Made by a program: the position numbers and the translations under genes
Notes under the pieces: generated by a model
The model's input: only the letters and a program-made list of their open reading frames with translations
Databases searched by the model: none
What the model was told of the DNA's origin: nothing
Shown here: positions 1-6,616 of the stretch, piece after piece
Layout: each line of letters opens with the position of its first letter
Position numbering within the stretch: the first letter of the stretch is position 1
Assembly: GCA_023433185.1 (NCBI GenBank)
Contig: JAEZEN010000170.1
Span: forward strand, 1 to 6,806
Length of the DNA: 6,806 nucleotides
Direction: 5' to 3'
DNA from: Pseudomonadota bacterium
GTDB lineage: Bacteria > Pseudomonadota > Alphaproteobacteria > Rhizobiales > Kaistiaceae

Positions 1-88
1 CCCCAGGGGGTCGCCGGCGCCCCTGCTCTGGCGGCTCGTTCGCCCCGACACCGCCCGTCCATGCCATCGCGGGGCGATGGAAAACTCC

Positions 89-577
89 ATGCACCGCTCC
101 TTGTCCCTCCTTCTTGGCGCAGTCCTCGTCGCGACCTCCGGCATTGCCGCGAGTCCTGCCGCCGAACGGCAGTCGTTCTCGATCCGCCAGGAGGCCCCGG
201 TGCTGAACGCCGTGGACATCGGCGCCGAGGGTGCGTCCCACGGCGACGTGCTCGCATTCGAGGCGGAGATAACCCGCGAGGACGGCAGGTCCGGCATCCT
301 CCGCGGGGTGCTGATCACGGTGGACCTGCCCGACGCGGAGGGCGACCTCCACGAGGACCGCATCGGCCAGCTCTATTTCGACCTCGGCGCGGGCGATTCC
401 CTCGTCGCCGCCGGCGGCTCGACCTATCCGCAGGACGGCACCGAGATGGCCGCGGGCGCTCCCCAGGTCAGGGCCGTCATCGGCGGGACGGGTGCCTATA
501 TCGGGGCGCGCGGCCAGCTGACCACCGTCCGCGACGGGGCCGGGTTCTACGACCACCATTTCGAGCTGCTGGACTGA
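89..577 (+). CDS. Secreted small protein, allene-oxide-cyclase/dirigent barrel-like (putative)
   Basis: A 162-residue protein. The N-terminus has a short basic n-region (MHR), a hydrophobic core (about residues 4-20) and small residues near 20-25, a typical Sec signal peptide, so the mature protein should lie in the periplasm or outside. The C-terminal half carries GGTGAYIGARGQL (residues 132-144) followed by GFYDHHFEL near the end. This resembles the late strands of the allene oxide cyclase barrel-like / dirigent superfamily, where a GGTG.Y.GARG motif is conserved. I cannot assign a substrate; bacterial members are mostly uncharacterised and need not be cyclases. Start choice: ATG 89 has a GGA seven bases upstream and gives a clean signal peptide; ATG 77 would add four residues (MENS) and is possible. 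It stands alone, convergent with the next gene. The coding call is firm, the family call moderate. Confidence 0.72.
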   Translation: MHRSLSLLLGAVLVATSGIAASPAAERQSFSIRQEAPVLNAVDIGAEGASHGDVLAFEAEITREDGRSGILRGVLITVDLPDAEGDLHEDRIGQLYFDLGAGDSLVAAGGSTYPQDGTEMAAGAPQVRAVIGGTGAYIGARGQLTTVRDGAGFYDHHFELLD

Positions 578-618
578 GGCGGGCCGGGGGTGGGGGGGAG
601 CGCCGACCGCCGGCCTCA
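575..618. terminator. Inverted repeats between convergent genes (possible bidirectional terminator)
   Basis: The 38-bp gap between the two convergent stop codons contains overlapping inverted repeats. TGAGGC (575-580) pairs with GCCTCA (613-618), continuing as GG/CC across a one-base bulge, so the stem includes both stop codons. Alternatively GGCCGG (582-587) pairs with CCGGCC (610-615). No T-run follows on either strand, so a classical intrinsic terminator is not shown. The metC-sense strand here is C-rich, which could suit Rho. Function is inferred from position. Confidence 0.3.
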
Positions 619-1812
619 GCCCGAGGCGTCCTGGGCTCCGGCCACTGCGGCGAGCGAGCGCTCCAGGTCGGCGATCAGGTCGGCGGGGTCCTCGAGGCCG
701 ACATGGAGGCGGACGAGCGGGCCCTCGTCGCGCCACGGCACGGCGGTCCTGATCTTCTGCACTTTGGAGAGGATGGCGAGGCTCTCGAAGCCGCCCCACG
801 AGGCCCCGATACCGAAGAGCCGGAGGCCGTCGACGAAAGCCTTGGCATCGGCCTCGCTCCAGCCTTGGAAGACCACGCCGAAGAGGCCGCTGGCGCCCGT
901 CATGTCGCGCTTCCAGAGCGCGTGGCCGGGGTCGCCGGGCAGGGCCGGATGGAGCACGCGCGCCACCTCGGGGCGTCCGGCGAGCCACCCGGCGATGCGC
1001 AGCCCGCTCGCCATCTGCCGTTCGAGCCGGATGCCCATGGTGCGGAGCCCGCGGAGCGCGAGGTAGACGTCGTCCGGCCCGACATGCATGCCGAGCGCGC
1101 CGTGGGTGTCCTTGACCATCCGCCATGCGCGCTCGCCGGCCGCGATCGTGCCGATCATCACGTCGGAATGGCCGACCAGGTACTTGGTGCCGGCGACGAC
1201 GGCGATATCGGCGCCGACGTCGAGCGGCCTGAAATACAGCGGCGTCGCCCAGGTATTGTCGACGATGACCATCGCGCCGCGGCGACGGGCGACAGCCGCC
1301 ATGGCGGGAACGTCCTGCATCTCGAAGGTGAGGGAACCCGGCGTCTCGAGATAGAGCGCCGTGGTGGTGTCGGTGAACAGCGCCTCAATGCCGTCGCCGA
1401 TGGCGGGATCGAAGTAGGTCACGTCGATCCCGAGGCGCTTCAGCACGGTGTCGGCGAAATGGCGGACGGGACCGTAGACGCAGTCGACGATCAGGACATG
1501 GCCGCCGGCGGCGCAGACGGAGAGAAGCGCCACCGAGGCCGCCGCCAGTCCCGAGGGGCAGAGCACGGCCCCCGCCGCGCCCTCGATCTCGCGGATCGCG
1601 GTCTCCAGCGCCTCGCTGGTCGGCGTGCCGCGCCGGCCATAGACGTAGCGCTGGCTCCCCGAGAGCATGACGTCGGTGCTCTCGAACAGCACCGTCGAGG
1701 CATGGACCACGGGAGGGTTGATGAAGGGGCCCGTCAGGTCCGCGCCGCGCCCGGCGCGGACCAGGCGTGTGGCGGGGCCCAGCCCTTCGGACGGATCGTC
1801 GGGGGATGACAT
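616..1812 (-). CDS. metC: Cystathionine beta-lyase (PLP-dependent, Cys/Met metabolism family)
   Basis: A 398-residue cytosolic enzyme, close to the roughly 395 of E. coli MetC. It cleaves L-cystathionine to homocysteine, pyruvate and ammonia in methionine synthesis. Fold type I PLP motifs appear in order: YGRRGTPT (58-65, phosphate contact from the partner subunit), CPSGLAA (85-91), the stacking tyrosine in CVYGP (Y113), ETPGSLTFEMQDVPA (156-170), the PLP-nitrogen aspartate in DNTWATP (D185), the Schiff-base lysine in GTKYLVGHSD (K210), SWGGFESL (338-345) and the substrate-carboxylate arginine in VRLHVGLEDP (R368). The PGSLTFE and SWGGFES patterns favour beta-lyase over cystathionine gamma-synthase, though this family cross-acts and is often over-annotated. 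Start: ATG at 1812 has GAGAAGG six bases upstream; an in-frame ATG at 1890 would add 26 unconserved residues and run through the likely promoter. Divergent from aapJ. Confidence 0.92.
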   Translation of the reverse strand: MSSPDDPSEGLGPATRLVRAGRGADLTGPFINPPVVHASTVLFESTDVMLSGSQRYVYGRRGTPTSEALETAIREIEGAAGAVLCPSGLAAASVALLSVCAAGGHVLIVDCVYGPVRHFADTVLKRLGIDVTYFDPAIGDGIEALFTDTTTALYLETPGSLTFEMQDVPAMAAVARRRGAMVIVDNTWATPLYFRPLDVGADIAVVAGTKYLVGHSDVMIGTIAAGERAWRMVKDTHGALGMHVGPDDVYLALRGLRTMGIRLERQMASGLRIAGWLAGRPEVARVLHPALPGDPGHALWKRDMTGASGLFGVVFQGWSEADAKAFVDGLRLFGIGASWGGFESLAILSKVQKIRTAVPWRDEGPLVRLHVGLEDPADLIADLERSLAAVAGAQDASG

Positions 1813-1850
1813 GGCACGCCTTCTCGGTTCCGGATTCCGCAGTGCGGCAC

Positions 1851-1879
1851 TTGACCGATCCCGAATAATGGCCTGTGAT
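1851..1879 (+). promoter_or_regulatory. Candidate aapJQMP promoter
   Basis: TTGACC (1851-1856), five of six to the -35 consensus, is followed by a 17-base spacer and TGTGAT (1874-1879), four of six to TATAAT. A start near 1886 would give aapJ a leader of about 135 bases. I found no good sigma-54 site (no TGGCAC-N5-TTGC arrangement), although nitrogen control is known for aap in rhizobia. A second promoter nearer aapJ cannot be excluded. Confidence 0.35.
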
Positions 1880-1890
1880 GACACGGTCAA
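1862..1890 (-). promoter_or_regulatory. Candidate metC promoter
   Basis: On the minus strand TTGACC (1890-1885) matches five of six bases of the sigma-70 -35 consensus. With a 17-base spacer the -10 position reads TATTCG (1867-1862), only three of six. Transcription would start near 1855, leaving a leader of about 43 bases to the metC ATG at 1812, a reasonable length. It overlaps the candidate aapJ promoter on the other strand. This is by eye only; the -10 is weak. Confidence 0.3.
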
Positions 1891-1901
1891 TCTACGTCAG
1901 A

Positions 1902-1943
1902 CGACCATGCCCAGTGATTGCAGCCAGAGCGATCGAATGGTCG
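1902..1943. promoter_or_regulatory. Inverted repeat in the aapJ leader (possible operator or stem-loop)
   Basis: CGACCAT (1902-1908) and ATGGTCG (1937-1943) form a perfect 7-bp inverted repeat with a 28-base gap, centre to centre about 35 bp. A further ATGGTC lies at 1962-1967, exactly 25 bp after the second arm. The arms could be regulator half-sites or a long-loop hairpin in the mRNA leader. A match this short can occur by chance in about 200 bp. Confidence 0.25.
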
Positions 1944-2021
1944 AGGAACGGGCCGCGGGCAATGGTCATCGGCAAGAAATACACGTTGCCAAGCAACCAG
2001 GGGAAGAGGAAGGAACAGGCC

Positions 2022-3044
2022 ATGACCATGAAGAGACTTATCGTGCCGGTCCTCGCGGGGGCCGCCCTCGCGATCGTCACTGGTACTGCTTCCGCAACTA
2101 CTCTCGAAGACGTGAAGGCCAAGGGATTCGTTCAGTGCGGGGTCAATACCGGGTTGCTCGGCTTCGCCTCGCCCGACGATGCCGGCGACTGGAACGGCTT
2201 CGACGTCGACTATTGCCGGGCCGTCGCCGCCGCGATCTTCAACGACCCAGAGGCGGTCAAGTACACCCCGCTCTCCGCCACGGACCGCTTTACGGCGTTG
2301 CAGTCGGGCGAGGTCGACATGCTGGCCCGCAACACCACGTGGACCATGACCCGCGATACTTCCCTGGGGCTCACCTTCGCGGGCGTAAACTACTATGACG
2401 GCCAGGGCTTCATGGTGCGGAAGGCGCTTGGCGTCGATTCGGCGCTCCAGCTCTCCGGCGCCTCGGTCTGCGTGCAGAGCGGCACCACCACCGAGCTCAA
2501 CCTGACCGACTACTTCTCCGCCAACAACATGGAACTCAATCCGGTCGTGTTCGAGCCGCTGCCCGAGACCGAGGCGGCCTACGATGCCGGCCGCTGCGAC
2601 GCCTACACGACCGATGCCTCGGGCCTCTACGCGACGCGCCTCAAGCTCGCCAATCCCGACGACCACATCATCCTGCCGGAGATCATCTCCAAGGAGCCGC
2701 TCGGCCCAGTGGTGCGCCAGGGCGACGACCAGTGGTTCAACGTCGTCAAGTGGGTGCATTTCGCGCTGCTGAACGCCGAGGAACTCGGCGTCACCCAGGC
2801 CAATGTCGAGCAGATGAAGACAGGCGACAACCAGGAGGTGAAGCGCCTCCTTGGGGTCGACGGCACCTTCGGCGAGGGGATCGGACTGTCGAACGACTGG
2901 GCCGCCAACGCCATCAAGGCCGTAGGCAATTATGGCGAGATCTTCGAGCGCAACATCGGCTCGAGCTCGAACCTGCAGATCGCACGCGGTCTCAACGCGC
3001 TCTGGACGAAGGGCGGCATTCAGTACGCGCCGCCGGTCCGCTAG
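2022..3044 (+). CDS. aapJ: General L-amino-acid ABC transporter, periplasmic binding protein (AapJ/BztA)
   Basis: A 340-residue extracellular solute-binding protein of family 3 that captures a broad range of L-amino acids in the periplasm. The signal peptide runs to about residue 25 (MTMKR, hydrophobic core, TASA before the mature TTLEDV). The family 3 signature [15 protein letters not shown] is at residues 59-73. Other AapJ-type blocks are [11 protein letters not shown] (102-112), [13 protein letters not shown] (153-165), [20 protein letters not shown] (185-204) and the C-terminal [10 protein letters not shown] (323-332). Four cysteines (39, 65, 150, 192) remain in the mature form and could make two disulphides, an inference. 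Length matches the roughly 341 recalled for rhizobial AapJ. Start: ATG 2022 has AAGGA seven bases upstream; ATGs at 1875 and 1962 in the same frame lack this and would bury the signal peptide. First gene of the operon. Confidence 0.95.
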   Translation: MTMKRLIVPVLAGAALAIVTGTASATTLEDVKAKGFVQCGVNTGLLGFASPDDAGDWNGFDVDYCRAVAAAIFNDPEAVKYTPLSATDRFTALQSGEVDMLARNTTWTMTRDTSLGLTFAGVNYYDGQGFMVRKALGVDSALQLSGASVCVQSGTTTELNLTDYFSANNMELNPVVFEPLPETEAAYDAGRCDAYTTDASGLYATRLKLANPDDHIILPEIISKEPLGPVVRQGDDQWFNVVKWVHFALLNAEELGVTQANVEQMKTGDNQEVKRLLGVDGTFGEGIGLSNDWAANAIKAVGNYGEIFERNIGSSSNLQIARGLNALWTKGGIQYAPPVR

Positions 3045-3062
3045 CTGCAGCGACCCGGGAGC

Positions 3063-3088
3063 CGACGGGCAGCTCCGGCCGCCCGTCG
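3063..3088 (+). promoter_or_regulatory. Intercistronic stem-loop between aapJ and aapQ
   Basis: CGACGGGC (3063-3070) and GCCCGTCG (3081-3088) form a perfect 8-bp stem; inside, after one A/C mismatch, GC (3072-3073) pairs with GC (3078-3079). It starts 19 bases after the aapJ stop and ends 16 before the aapQ ATG, with no T-run. Such structures after binding-protein genes are known to protect upstream mRNA or partly terminate, giving excess binding protein. That role is inferred here. Confidence 0.5.
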
Positions 3089-3104
3089 CAACCCCCCGTC
3101 GATC

Positions 3105-4313
3105 ATGCCAGCAGCGACTCCGGGTGTCGCCCCGCGCGACCGACCAGCACGTTTTCGCGGGACGTCGCCGCTATACGATCCCTTCATCCGCGGCCTGGTC
3201 GCCCAGGCCCTGGTGGCGGTTGCGCTGATCCTGCTGATCGGCTGGTTCGCCACCAACATGATCGAGAACCTGCGGCGGGCCAACATCGCCTCCGGCTACG
3301 GCTTCCTCTGGAGCCGCGCCGGGTTCGAGATCTCCCAGACCCTCATCCCCTACACGCCCAACGATACCTACGCGCGGGCCTTTCTGGTCGGGGTGCTCAA
3401 CACGCTCGTCGTCGCCGCCGTCGGCATCGTCCTGGCAACGCTGCTCGGCTTCGTCGCCGGCATCGCGCGCCTCTCGAAGAACCCCGTGATCTCCGGGATC
3501 GCGACGGTCTTCATCGAGACACTTCGCAATATCCCGGTGCTCCTTCAGCTGCTTTTCTGGTATCGCGCGGTGCTTGCGGTGATGCCGGGCCCGCGCGAGG
3601 CGCTCGACTTGCCCTTGGGCAGCTATCTCAGCAATCGCGGCCTTCTGCTGCCCCGTTTCGTCGCCGGCGAGGGTTTCGTCTTCACGTTGATCGCGGTTGC
3701 GGTCGCGATTCTGTCGGTTGTCCTCCTTGCGATGTGGGCAAGGCGTCGCCGGATGGCGACCGGCCAGCCTTTCCCCACGGTGATCGTAGCTCTTGCGATC
3801 CTCGTCGTCCTGCCGGTGCTGGTGTTCCTCGCGACGGGCATGCCGCTCACCGTCAACTACCCCGTGCTGCAGGGCTTCAATTTCGTCGGCGGCTTCCAGA
3901 TCATGCCCGAGTTCCTGGCGCTGGTGCTGGGCCTGACGCTCTATACCGCCACATTCATCGCCGAGATCGTCCGTGCCGGCATCCTCGCGGTGCCGCGCGG
4001 GCAGACCGAGGCCGCGTCGGCGCTCGGCCTCCGCCACGGGGCGACACTCCGCAACGTCGTCATTCCGCAGGCGATGCGGGTGATCATCCCGCCGCTCACC
4101 AACCAGTATCTCAACCTCACGAAGAACTCCTCGCTCGCCGTCGCGGTCGGGTATCCGGATCTCGTGTCGGTGTTCGCCGGCACGGCGCTCAGCCAGACCG
4201 GCCAGGCGGTCGAGGCCATCTCCCTCATGATGGCGGTCTACCTGCTGATCAGCATCCTCACGTCGCTGTTCATGAACTGGTTCAACCGCCGCGTCGCGCT
4301 GGTGGAGCGCTAG
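3105..4313 (+). CDS. aapQ: General L-amino-acid ABC transporter permease (AapQ/BztB)
   Basis: A 402-residue inner-membrane subunit of the HisMQ type (His/Glu/Gln/Arg/opine permease family), about the 400 residues recalled for AapQ. Hydrophobic segments lie near residues 29-50, 93-120, 130-152, 190-210, 224-244, 265-290 and 370-390. The cytoplasmic EAA loop that docks on the ATPase reads EAASALG at 302-308 and continues to about 333 (VIIPPLTNQ), followed by [16 protein letters not shown] (335-350). The N-terminal [14 protein letters not shown] (55-68) and C-terminal [16 protein letters not shown] (387-402) are typical of AapQ. No clear Shine-Dalgarno precedes ATG 3105, where the upstream bases are C-rich, so initiation may be weak or coupled. 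The stop is 5 bp before aapM. It should pair with AapM as a heterodimeric channel. Confidence 0.94.
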   Translation: MPAATPGVAPRDRPARFRGTSPLYDPFIRGLVAQALVAVALILLIGWFATNMIENLRRANIASGYGFLWSRAGFEISQTLIPYTPNDTYARAFLVGVLNTLVVAAVGIVLATLLGFVAGIARLSKNPVISGIATVFIETLRNIPVLLQLLFWYRAVLAVMPGPREALDLPLGSYLSNRGLLLPRFVAGEGFVFTLIAVAVAILSVVLLAMWARRRRMATGQPFPTVIVALAILVVLPVLVFLATGMPLTVNYPVLQGFNFVGGFQIMPEFLALVLGLTLYTATFIAEIVRAGILAVPRGQTEAASALGLRHGATLRNVVIPQAMRVIIPPLTNQYLNLTKNSSLAVAVGYPDLVSVFAGTALSQTGQAVEAISLMMAVYLLISILTSLFMNWFNRRVALVER

Positions 4314-4318
4314 CGGCG

Positions 4319-5812
4319 ATGACCGACACCCGCGACCTGGCTTATGTCCGCACCGAGGAGGAGCCCTTCATGGCTCCGCCGCGCGCGCGGCAGGGAGCCC
4401 TGGCGGCACTTGCTTCGAGCCTCTTCTCTTCCGTCGGCAACACGATTCTCACGCTGATCGGCCTCGCCCTCATCCTCCTCGTGGTGCCGCCGATCGTCCG
4501 CTGGGCCTTCATCGATGCGGTGTGGACCGGCGAGAACCGCGACGCCTGCCTTGCGCCGGGGGCCGGGGCATGCTGGGCCTTCGTCAAGGCGAAGTTCGCC
4601 CAGTTCATGTATGGCCGCTACACGCTCGGCGAGCGCTGGCGAGTCGACCTGACGGCGGTCCTGCTCGTCGCCGGCCTGGTGCCGATGGCCATCCCGCGGG
4701 TGCCGTTCAAGCGCGAGAACGCGATCTACCTGCTCGGCATCTTCCCGCTGGTGGCGCTCATCCTGCTCACCGGGGGCAACTTCAACATCGGCAGCGGCCT
4801 CTTCCGTCTCGTCTTCTTCGTCGGCTGCTTCGCGGTCGGGATCTCTGCCCTGTTCCTCGCCAGCGGCGGCCCGGGTGGTGCCATCCGGCTGGTTGCGGGA
4901 ACCGCAGGCGCCCTCGGTGTGCCGCTGCTCATCGCCTCGGCCGCGATCGGCCAGCAGGGCGCGGTCTTCTTCGGCCTCTCGTTGCCCGAGCTCGCCATCT
5001 ACCTGGTCGCCGTGGTGGCCCTCGTCGCCGGGCTCTTCGCCATCCAGACGGCGGCCGGCACACGCGGGCTGCGCCGCCTGGTGCCGCTCGCGATCGTGGT
5101 CGCGATCCTGTTCGGGCTCCTGGTGGTCCTCGGCGCCGACTTCGGCCTTCGCTGGGTCGAGACGTCGCTCTGGGGCGGCCTCCTGGTCACGCTCGTGGTG
5201 GCGATCGTCGGCATCGTCGGTTCCATGCCGCTCGGCATCCTGCTGGCGCTCGGCCGGCGTTCGCGGCTGCCGATCGTGCGCTTCGTCTCGATCGCCTTCA
5301 TCGAGTTCGTGCGCGGCGTGCCGCTGATCACGGTGCTCTTCATGTCGAGCGTGATGCTGCCGCTCTTCCTGCCGTCGGGCGTCAATTTCGACAAGCTGCT
5401 GCGGGCGCTGGTCGGCGTGACGCTGTTCTCGGCCGCCTACGTGGCCGAGGTCGTGCGCGGCGGCCTCCAGGCGATCCCGCGCGGCCAGTACGAGGCGGCG
5501 GGCGCCCTGGGCATGGGCTACTGGGCGTCGATGCGGCTCATCATCCTGCCGCAGGCCCTGAAGATCGTCATTCCGGGGCTGATGAACAGCTTCATCGCCC
5601 TGTTCAAGGACACCAGCCTCGTCCTGATCATCGGCATCTTCGACCTGCTCGGCATCGTCCAGTTCAACTTCACGGATGCCAACTGGGCGTCGCCCAGCAC
5701 GCCCGCCACCGGTTACGTCTTCGCCGGGTTCGTGTTCTGGCTGTTCTGCTTCGGCATGTCGCGGTATTCGCTCTACACCGAACGCCGCCTCGATACGGGC
5801 TACCGACGATGA
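4319..5812 (+). CDS. aapM: General L-amino-acid ABC transporter permease (AapM/BztC), enlarged
   Basis: A 497-residue inner-membrane partner of AapQ. AapM landmarks are [11 protein letters not shown] (83-93), GERWRVDLT (104-112), [14 protein letters not shown] (280-293), [11 protein letters not shown] (305-315), [26 protein letters not shown] (327-352), [18 protein letters not shown] (373-390), the EAA loop from EAAGALG (392-398) to about 423, [11 protein letters not shown] (429-439) and the C-terminal [14 protein letters not shown]. Rhizobial AapM is about 384 residues and Rhodobacter BztC about 434 (from memory). The excess lies between the hydrophobic stretch ending at LLTGG (149-153) and [13 protein letters not shown] (275-287), and is itself hydrophobic with about four extra helices. 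Start: ATG 4319, 5 bp after the aapQ stop, with GGAG eleven bases upstream. The stop TGA overlaps an ATG. The frame stays open far upstream, but that part is antisense-like shadow. Confidence 0.93.
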   Translation: MTDTRDLAYVRTEEEPFMAPPRARQGALAALASSLFSSVGNTILTLIGLALILLVVPPIVRWAFIDAVWTGENRDACLAPGAGACWAFVKAKFAQFMYGRYTLGERWRVDLTAVLLVAGLVPMAIPRVPFKRENAIYLLGIFPLVALILLTGGNFNIGSGLFRLVFFVGCFAVGISALFLASGGPGGAIRLVAGTAGALGVPLLIASAAIGQQGAVFFGLSLPELAIYLVAVVALVAGLFAIQTAAGTRGLRRLVPLAIVVAILFGLLVVLGADFGLRWVETSLWGGLLVTLVVAIVGIVGSMPLGILLALGRRSRLPIVRFVSIAFIEFVRGVPLITVLFMSSVMLPLFLPSGVNFDKLLRALVGVTLFSAAYVAEVVRGGLQAIPRGQYEAAGALGMGYWASMRLIILPQALKIVIPGLMNSFIALFKDTSLVLIIGIFDLLGIVQFNFTDANWASPSTPATGYVFAGFVFWLFCFGMSRYSLYTERRLDTGYRR

Positions 5813-5835
5813 AGGGATTGACCGCCCATGGCTGA
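5809..5835 (+). other. Eight-codon reading frame bridging aapM and aapP
   Basis: The aapM stop overlaps an ATG in an ATGA (5809-5812). From that ATG a frame encodes MKGLTAHG and stops at TGA 5833-5835, five bases inside aapP. Ribosomes finishing aapM could restart here and then be delivered to the aapP ATG at 5828. It may equally be coincidental. The AAGGGA inside it (5812-5817) is also the likely Shine-Dalgarno of aapP. Confidence 0.25.
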
Positions 5836-6616
5836 CCAGCCTGCCCCACCGAGGGAAGGGAACGCCCTGACCGTCTCGGCGACCGACGTCGCGGTCGAGA
5901 TCGTCGAGATGAACAAGTGGTTCGGCGACTTCCATGTGCTCCGGAACATCGACCTCACCGTCATGCGCGGCGAGCGTATCGTGATCTGCGGCCCCTCGGG
6001 CTCCGGCAAGTCGACGATGATCCGCTGCATCAACCGGCTCGAGGAACACCAGACGGGCCGGATCGTCGTCGACGGCATCGAACTCACCAACGATCTGAAG
6101 CGGATCGACGAGATCCGCCGCGAGGTCGGGATGGTGTTCCAGCAATTCAACCTCTTCCCGCACCTCACGATTCTGGAGAATCTGACGCTCGCTCCGATCT
6201 GGGTTCGCCGGATGCCGAAGAAGGACGCGGAGGAGATCGCGATGCGCTACCTGACGCGCGTCAAGATTCCCGAACAGGCGAAGAAGTATCCGGGCCAGCT
6301 CTCCGGCGGCCAGCAGCAGCGCGTCGCCATCGCCCGTGCCTTGTGCATGAGCCCGCGCATCATGCTGTTCGACGAGCCGACCTCGGCGCTCGACCCCGAG
6401 ATGATCAAGGAGGTGCTCGACGTGATGGTCGATCTCGCCGAGGAGGGCATGACCATGCTCGTCGTCACCCACGAGATGGGCTTCGCGCGCCAGGTGGCCA
6501 ACCGGGTCATCTTCATGGACGCGGGCCAGATCATCGAGCAGAACGAGCCGGAGCAGTTCTTCACCAACCCGCGGCACGAGCGGACGAAACTGTTCCTCAG
6601 CCAGATCCTGCACTGA
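5828..6616 (+). CDS. aapP: General L-amino-acid ABC transporter, ATP-binding protein (AapP/BztD)
   Basis: A 262-residue cytoplasmic ATPase that dimerises on AapQ/AapM and powers import. It has all nucleotide-binding motifs: Walker [10 protein letters not shown] (55-63), Q-loop in [12 protein letters not shown] (103-114), signature LSGGQQQR (158-165), Walker B IMLFDEP (178-184), D-loop SALD (186-189) and switch histidine in VVTHEMGFA (H215). Polar-amino-acid family blocks include [14 protein letters not shown] (64-77), [20 protein letters not shown] (85-104) and the C-terminal [12 protein letters not shown]. The first roughly 20 residues are variable in this family. Start: ATG 5828, 15 bases after the aapM stop, preceded by AAGGGA at about ten bases; the ATG at 5809 is out of frame. 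Last gene of the operon, intact, with no missing catalytic residue. Confidence 0.96.
   Translation: MADQPAPPREGNALTVSATDVAVEIVEMNKWFGDFHVLRNIDLTVMRGERIVICGPSGSGKSTMIRCINRLEEHQTGRIVVDGIELTNDLKRIDEIRREVGMVFQQFNLFPHLTILENLTLAPIWVRRMPKKDAEEIAMRYLTRVKIPEQAKKYPGQLSGGQQQRVAIARALCMSPRIMLFDEPTSALDPEMIKEVLDVMVDLAEEGMTMLVVTHEMGFARQVANRVIFMDAGQIIEQNEPEQFFTNPRHERTKLFLSQILH

Noticed and set aside
61..1809. 582-codon plus-strand frame across the secreted-protein gene and metC
   Set aside because: Arg/Gly/Pro-rich shadow translation; it runs antisense through a conserved PLP enzyme and has no start signal.
1812..1830. Sigma-54-like TGGCAC at 1812-1817
   Set aside because: No TTGC-type -12 element follows at the required spacing, and it overlaps the metC start codon.
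1813..1890. 26-residue upstream extension of metC
   Set aside because: The added residues are not typical of the family, the extension covers the likely promoter, and ATG 1812 has a well-placed GAGAAGG.
1875..2021. Upstream starts for aapJ (ATG 1875 or 1962)
   Set aside because: They would put a polar stretch before an otherwise clean signal peptide and lack a good ribosome site, unlike ATG 2022.
1887..2759. 290-codon minus-strand frame through the control region and aapJ
   Set aside because: It is antisense to a well-supported binding-protein gene and shows no recognisable domain.
3105..5812. aapQ and aapM as a recent tandem duplication
   Set aside because: They share only the family EAA-loop pattern; their termini match distinct AapQ and AapM subfamilies, the normal heteromeric pair.
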